This document shows, piece after piece, positions 59,911 to 64,000 of a DNA stretch of 64,000 nt (its first letter is position 1; every line of letters begins with the position of its first letter). A program made the translations under genes and the position numbers. Origin of the DNA: Dethiosulfovibrio russensis (GTDB taxonomy: Bacteria; Synergistota; Synergistia; Synergistales; Dethiosulfovibrionaceae); contig NZ_JAKGUG010000006.1 in the NCBI RefSeq assembly GCF_021568855.1, forward strand, positions 112,935-176,934, in the 5' to 3' direction. Below the pieces are notes generated by a model. That model was not told the DNA's origin, did not search any database, and saw nothing but the letters and a program-made list of their open reading frames with translations.

Positions 59911-61389
59911 ATGATCGATATGCTTTTGTCAGCGGCTTCCTCTTTGGCTCGTCCCGAGGTGCTTCTCTCTGTATTGGGAGGGACCGCTGGTGGGATGGTT
60001 ATAGGTGCTATACCCGGCCTGACCGCGACCATGGCGGTGGCTCTCCTGATCCCGGTCACGTTCGGCATGGACCCGGTGGTAGGGCTTGCCATGATGGGCG
60101 GAGTGTACAGCGGAGGTATGTACGGAGGGGCCATATCGTCGATCCTTTTATCTACCCCCGGCACTCCTGCTGCGGCAGCGACAGCTTTCGACGGTTATCC
60201 CATGACCAGACAGGGTAAGGGCGGAGTCGCTATTGCGGTCGCAACGATCGGAAGCTTCTGGGGTGGAATCATATCCACCTTTGCTCTGTTGTTGCTTGCT
60301 CCTGTCCTGGCCAATTTCGCTCTGAGGTTCGGTCCTCCCGAATATTTTCTTCTATCCCTTTTGGGGTTGGCCAGCATAGTTACATTGACCTCTGGAAATC
60401 TTCTCAAGGGGCTGATATCTGGTGTCATAGGATTGATAATAGCCTCCATCGGGATGGATCCGATAGATGGATTTATACGTTTCACCGGAGGCATAGTGGA
60501 CCTTTTCGAGGGAGTCTCCTTTATGCCCGCTCTGATAGGGTTGTTTTCCGTTAGTCAGGTGCTCGAGTTGACCGCGGAGAGCCATATAGTGCAGGAGCTC
60601 GGTGCCGATCCGGAGTCCTTGAAGAGATCCTCCGTCCCTAAAGGTTTAGGCAGCACCATAGCCAGAGGCGGCTTTATAGGTACGGTGGTCGGGATACTGC
60701 CCGGGGCTGGAGCCACTATAGCGTCCTTCATCTCCTATAACTTCGCAAAACAGGTGTCGAAGAATTCCGACTCTTTCGGGAAGGGAAATCCCGAAGGGGT
60801 GGCCGCTGCGGAAAGTGCCAATAACGGTTGCGTTGGAGGTTCTCTCGTTCCCTTGCTTACCCTGGGGATTCCCGGAAACTCCGTTGCTGCTGCCCTGATG
60901 GGAGGGCTGATGATACAGGGGCTTATCCCTGGTCCGGAGCTCTTCACCCGCTTTGGCACTGTGACCTATGCGTTTATACTGTCTCTTTTCCTTGCCAATG
61001 TCTGTTTTCTTATCTTGGGGCTTTATTTTGCGCCCTTCTTTGCAAGGGTAGCGACGGTGCCGAACTCCATTCTCATTCCTTCCATATCGATACTGTCTGT
61101 AGTCGGAAGTTACGCTATAAATAACAGTATATTCGACGTATGGTTGATGTTGGGGTTTGGAATCGGAGGATATTTTCTTCACAGAGCGGGTTTTTCCCTG
61201 GGGGCCGTGGTGTTAGGCCTGATCCTTGGGCCTATCGCCGAGCTGGGATTTGGGCAATCTCTCATAATATCCCATGGTTCACCGATGATTTTTTTCGAGA
61301 GACCTATATGCTTGGTTCTCTGGGGTTTGATTCTGCTTTTGCTTCTTCCCGCTTTTAAGAAGAAAAAGAAGAAGGGTATTTCTGTGTAA
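59911..61389 (+). CDS. tctA: tripartite tricarboxylate transporter large permease TctA
   Basis: 492 residues, about 11-12 helices. Family signatures are GTAGGMVIGAIPGLTATMAVALLIPVTFG, GVYSGGMYGGAISSILLSTPGTPAAAATAFDGYP and GIVGILPGAGATIASFISYNFAKQVSK. It is the ion-coupled translocation subunit. The C-terminus ends in KKKKKKGISV. Confidence 0.95.
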   Translation: MIDMLLSAASSLARPEVLLSVLGGTAGGMVIGAIPGLTATMAVALLIPVTFGMDPVVGLAMMGGVYSGGMYGGAISSILLSTPGTPAAAATAFDGYPMTRQGKGGVAIAVATIGSFWGGIISTFALLLLAPVLANFALRFGPPEYFLLSLLGLASIVTLTSGNLLKGLISGVIGLIIASIGMDPIDGFIRFTGGIVDLFEGVSFMPALIGLFSVSQVLELTAESHIVQELGADPESLKRSSVPKGLGSTIARGGFIGTVVGILPGAGATIASFISYNFAKQVSKNSDSFGKGNPEGVAAAESANNGCVGGSLVPLLTLGIPGNSVAAALMGGLMIQGLIPGPELFTRFGTVTYAFILSLFLANVCFLILGLYFAPFFARVATVPNSILIPSISILSVVGSYAINNSIFDVWLMLGFGIGGYFLHRAGFSLGAVVLGLILGPIAELGFGQSLIISHGSPMIFFERPICLVLWGLILLLLLPAFKKKKKKGISV

Positions 61390-61412
61390 AGATTATAGGA
61401 GGTGTTATTTCG

Positions 61413-63047
61413 GTGACTTCCTCGTTTTTTTCATGGGCTCAGATAGCAGGAGGGCTTGCTCTCTTCCTGATGGGTGTCACCGCGACCTCCGATGGCTTTC
61501 GTCGTTTTATGGGACGTTCCGCCAGGCAGAGGATGGCAGAGGTAACTGATAAAAAACCGATGGCTTTCGTCTTTGGTCTTATCCTCTCAGCCGTTACCCA
61601 GAGCAGCTCCGTTGCTACGTCTTTCGCTGTAGGCTTGGTCGACGTGGGAATGCTTTCCCTATCAGGTTCATTGGTCGTTATGATCGGAGCAAGCGTAGGA
61701 GGAACGTTCGTGACGTTGCTTCTGGGTCTTCCCGTTGTGCAGCTAGCGCCAGGAGTTTTGGCTATATCCCATTTTTCCGTCGATCTCCTTAAGGGGAAGG
61801 GACGGAACGGGGCTCTGGTGATCAGAGGTATCTCCTTGGTATTGACGGGTATGTTCGTCATAAAAACCGGGGTCTCTCCTCTCATGGAGGATCCCGGTTT
61901 TGCCGAAATGTTGTTAGCCTTGAGTGCCCGACCATTGGTAATGGGGGTTGTTGCCTTGACGGCGGCGGCGGTGCTGCAAAGCAGCGCCGCCGTTATGGCA
62001 TTGGCAATAGCTTTGGTGGGGTCCGGATCGTTGCCTCTTGAGGCTGTATATCCCATCGTTTTGGGGTCTCACGTCGGATCGTCGGCGATGGTCTTGATGG
62101 CCAGCCTGTCAGGTAAAAGGAACGCTCGTTTGCTGGGTATAGGATCGGCTCTGTACAAGGTAATAGGCATCGCTTTGGTCCTCCCCTTCTCGTCTTTCGT
62201 CCCCGGGTTTCTTTCAAAGCTGTCCTTTCTCTCCCCGGAGTTCCGTTGCGTAGTGCTTCAATTTGCCGTGGTCTGGTACAATGCTTTGGTCGTTCTTCCC
62301 TTTACTTCCATCTTAGACAGATTTTTACGGGCTTGTTTCGTCTCCGACAGCCAACCAATAGAGGAACCGGCCTATCTGGACAACAAACTGGTTGAGTTTC
62401 CCGCATTGGCCTTGCCTCTTTTGGACAAGGAATTGACCCGGTTGGCGGGGTTCTTGGAAATGGAGACCAAACTCCTTCTCTTCCCTGGAGGGTCTCTGGA
62501 GGAGATAGGAAAACTGAGGGAGGGGACCGACGAGCTCTGGGACGTTATCGCCGATTACTTCGAGTCCATGGAGATATCTCCTAAGGACGGTAAAAACGAA
62601 GCCTATGCGAGAGTAGCCTACGCATTGGGGGCCATCAAGGGAATTAAAGAGTCCATAAACGACTGGCTTTATCCTTTGATCGTCTCTGAGGGCAAGAAAA
62701 AGCGGTTCCCCTCCGTGTCGGCCGATATGGGCTATGAATACGAAAGCGTTCTCTTTGAATTATTGAGATCTGCTATGGGATCTTTCGCACTGGGAGACCT
62801 TGGATTGGCGAAAGACGTTGATCATTGGTACGAGAGGTTGAAGGAAATAGACGAGCTTATACGTAGGGATATATTTCGTAGAGGGGACTACGGAAGAAAA
62901 GGGGGACTCGAGCTTCTTGCACGAGGAACTCAGCTCGCTAAAGCCTGTATGGAGATGACCAGAGGAGAGAGGATGGCTTTCGAGATGGGGCGTGTAAGCG
63001 ATGGGAGTGGGTTCGATGTTGAAATGGTTCGCGACTATGATGAATAA
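61413..63047 (+). CDS. Na/Pi-cotransporter II family protein with PhoU-like tail
   Basis: 544 residues. Two inverted Na/Pi repeats with the QSS motif: SAVTQSSSVATSFAVGLVDVG (about 60-80) and AAAVLQSSAAVMALAIALVG (about 187-206). After the membrane part (about 1-315) there is a helical cytoplasmic domain like PhoU (about 330-535). It imports phosphate or moves it outwards with sodium. GTG 61413 follows ATAGGAGG. Its end overlaps phoU, so the two proteins should act together. Confidence 0.9.
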   Translation: MTSSFFSWAQIAGGLALFLMGVTATSDGFRRFMGRSARQRMAEVTDKKPMAFVFGLILSAVTQSSSVATSFAVGLVDVGMLSLSGSLVVMIGASVGGTFVTLLLGLPVVQLAPGVLAISHFSVDLLKGKGRNGALVIRGISLVLTGMFVIKTGVSPLMEDPGFAEMLLALSARPLVMGVVALTAAAVLQSSAAVMALAIALVGSGSLPLEAVYPIVLGSHVGSSAMVLMASLSGKRNARLLGIGSALYKVIGIALVLPFSSFVPGFLSKLSFLSPEFRCVVLQFAVVWYNALVVLPFTSILDRFLRACFVSDSQPIEEPAYLDNKLVEFPALALPLLDKELTRLAGFLEMETKLLLFPGGSLEEIGKLREGTDELWDVIADYFESMEISPKDGKNEAYARVAYALGAIKGIKESINDWLYPLIVSEGKKKRFPSVSADMGYEYESVLFELLRSAMGSFALGDLGLAKDVDHWYERLKEIDELIRRDIFRRGDYGRKGGLELLARGTQLAKACMEMTRGERMAFEMGRVSDGSGFDVEMVRDYDE

Positions 63048-63816
63048 AAGTCGCAGTGATGGGGGCAGGCGAGATGTTTCCTACGGAGATGACAGAGAGA
63101 GGATACTTTCATTGGTTCGTTTGATGGGAGATGAAGTCTGCATCGCCCTATCGGATTCGCTGATATCTCTTAAAGAAGGAAACGTTGAGCTTGCTCGAAA
63201 AGTAATAGATAGAGACGACCTGATCGACGGAATGGAGACCGACGTAAACAGGGAATGCCTTGCGTCGATCGCTATAAGGAAGCCGGTGAGGGAGGATCTA
63301 CGTTTCGTATTTGCAGTGTTGAAGATAGCCACCGATCTTGAGCGTATAGGAGATCAGGCGGTAAACGTAGCGGAGAGGGCTCTCACCGTATCTAAATATC
63401 CGATGTTGAAGCCCCTTGTCGATATTTCCAAGATGACCGAGATATCCATAAACATGGTAAGAAAAGCCTTGAGATCCTTCTTTGATAGAGATACCGATTT
63501 GGCCGTTCACGTGTTCCGGGAAGATAAACAACTGGACAGGATCGCCGGAGCTCTCTCGGAAGAACTGATAGAGATGATGGCGGAAATGGACAAGGGAGAT
63601 AAAGATGGAATAACAGTTGCAACCGAGCTTCTACTTACAGCAAGACATCTTGAGAGGGTAGGAGACCACGCTAGCAACGTCTCGGAAAGGGTCTTTTTCA
63701 TGGTGAGAGGTGAGAGATTGAAGGAAGTGATCTTAGGAAAGGTGCCGGAAACTGCCAGGGAAGAATTACTCACTAAGAACCTGAGGGGGTTAACAGATAT
63801 AAATGATATTCGGTAG
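63016..63816 (+). CDS. phoU: PhoU-family phosphate regulator
   Basis: 266 residues, two three-helix PhoU repeats: FVFAVLKIATDLERIGDQAVNVAERA and ELLLTARHLERVGDHASNVSERVFFMV, each with the E(R)xxDHxxN-like metal motif. PhoU limits phosphate uptake and signalling. ATG 63016 is 8 bases after GGGAG; ATG 63001 is an alternative. It overlaps the cotransporter by 32 bases. Stop codon and rrn promoter are adjacent. Confidence 0.93.
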   Translation: MLKWFATMMNKSRSDGGRRDVSYGDDRERILSLVRLMGDEVCIALSDSLISLKEGNVELARKVIDRDDLIDGMETDVNRECLASIAIRKPVREDLRFVFAVLKIATDLERIGDQAVNVAERALTVSKYPMLKPLVDISKMTEISINMVRKALRSFFDRDTDLAVHVFREDKQLDRIAGALSEELIEMMAEMDKGDKDGITVATELLLTARHLERVGDHASNVSERVFFMVRGERLKEVILGKVPETAREELLTKNLRGLTDINDIR

Positions 63817-63845
63817 TTGACGGCTTAGATCTCTTGGTGTATTAT
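63817..63845 (+). promoter_or_regulatory. rRNA operon promoter
   Basis: TTGACG (63817-63822), a 17-base spacer, TATTAT (63840-63845). It begins directly after the phoU stop codon and lies about 105 bases before the 16S 5' end. The GC-rich bases after the -10 (CTGCGCCGC) fit a stringent discriminator. Confidence 0.72.
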
Positions 63846-63951
63846 TCCTTCTGCGCCGCTGAGCCGGCCGCCTCGTAAGGCAGCTGTAACAGAGGGCGCG
63901 AGAACATTGACAGCCGAAAATGGGGAAACAGAAAAGCGAAGCCAAGTGAAT

Positions 63952-64000
63952 TTTATGGAGAGTTTGATCCTGGCTCAGGACGAACGCTGGCGGCGTGCTT
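63952..64000 (+). rRNA. rrs: 16S ribosomal RNA (5' end only)
   Basis: The universal 5' motif AGAGTTTGATCCTGGCTCAG begins at 63959, followed by GACGAACGCTGGCGGCGTGC. By alignment with E. coli numbering (AGAGTTTGATC starting at base 8) the mature end is about 63952. The rest is outside the window. Confidence 0.97.

Noticed and set aside
1..64000. CRISPR arrays, insertion sequences, prophage genes, tRNA genes
   Set aside because: No regularly spaced repeats, transposase or phage motifs or cloverleaf-like tRNA sequence were seen by eye; a tRNA or repeat scan would be needed to exclude faint cases.

Overview
The window looks like a chromosomal segment of an anaerobic, diderm, amino-acid- and organic-acid-using bacterium. 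The best match is the phylum Synergistota, near Dethiosulfovibrio, but this is a judgement from gene content because no search could be run. The supporting content is an oxygen-sensitive class III ribonucleotide reductase (NrdD), AmmeMemoRadiSam genes, a LysW-carrier amino-acid biosynthesis cluster, a patatin-type outer-membrane autotransporter, TRAP and tripartite tricarboxylate transporters, a DUF3798-type ABC importer, and genes packed in overlapping operons. No insertion sequence, phage gene, CRISPR array or tRNA was seen. The last 49 bases are the start of a 16S rRNA gene.

Layout. 1-2213 (minus): the N-terminal part of nrdD, a 56-residue membrane protein and an unrecognised soluble protein. 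2291-7431 (plus): a six-gene operon with a D-threonine-aldolase-like enzyme, a short secreted protein interrupted by an in-frame TGA, an RsbV-like STAS protein, an RsbW-like kinase, an NMT1/THI5-type binding protein and a Cache-HAMP-PP2C phosphatase. This is a partner-switching sensory module with no sigma factor. 7403-10277: an EEP hydrolase, an ArsB/NhaD-type transporter and a CBS protein. 10432-17162: a GntR regulator, a TRAP transporter (dctPQM), a CoA-transferase, an HMG-CoA-lyase-like enzyme and an isocitrate-lyase/PEP-mutase-family enzyme, together a probable organic-acid catabolic unit. 17412-18594: rsgA with an unusual leader. 18802-23836: lysWXYZJK. 23833-27013 (minus): a MerR-type regulator and amrS/amrA. 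27173-30191: a receiver-PAS protein and a FapA/DUF342 protein. 30296-32644: an OpuA-like ABC pair and bioY. 32851-38376: a DUF3798 five-gene ABC importer. 38480-41415: an LmeA-like protein, ParA with an unknown partner, and rpsD. 41521-47284: larB, larE, gpmA, a degenerate transglycosylase, a tandem USP, an LpxL-like acyltransferase, a YqgF-like protein and CheX. 47400-50076: a ClC channel converging on a GltP-type symporter. 50240-58427: a PlpD-like autotransporter, an archaeal-type ProRS, a small HTH/coiled-coil protein, a group IV decarboxylase (minus), a Ski2-like helicase and Ppx/GppA. 58499-63816: tctCBA, an Na/Pi cotransporter and phoU. 63817 onward: the rrn promoter and 16S rRNA.

Themes. 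Uptake of carboxylates, amino acids and betaine-like solutes is over-represented (TRAP, TTT, DAACS, ArsB/NhaD, OpuA, BioY, DUF3798-ABC), which fits a fermenter of peptides and organic acids. Several regulatory signals can be read directly: a MerR-type 19-bp-spacer promoter, a NrdR-like double box, a palindrome over the bioY -35 together with a hairpin that masks the bioY ribosome binding site, and hairpins between the binding-protein gene and the next transporter gene in two import operons. The most unusual items are the in-frame TGA followed by a SECIS-like hairpin (3574), the partner-switching operon, the DUF3798 importer of unknown substrate and the layered bioY control region.
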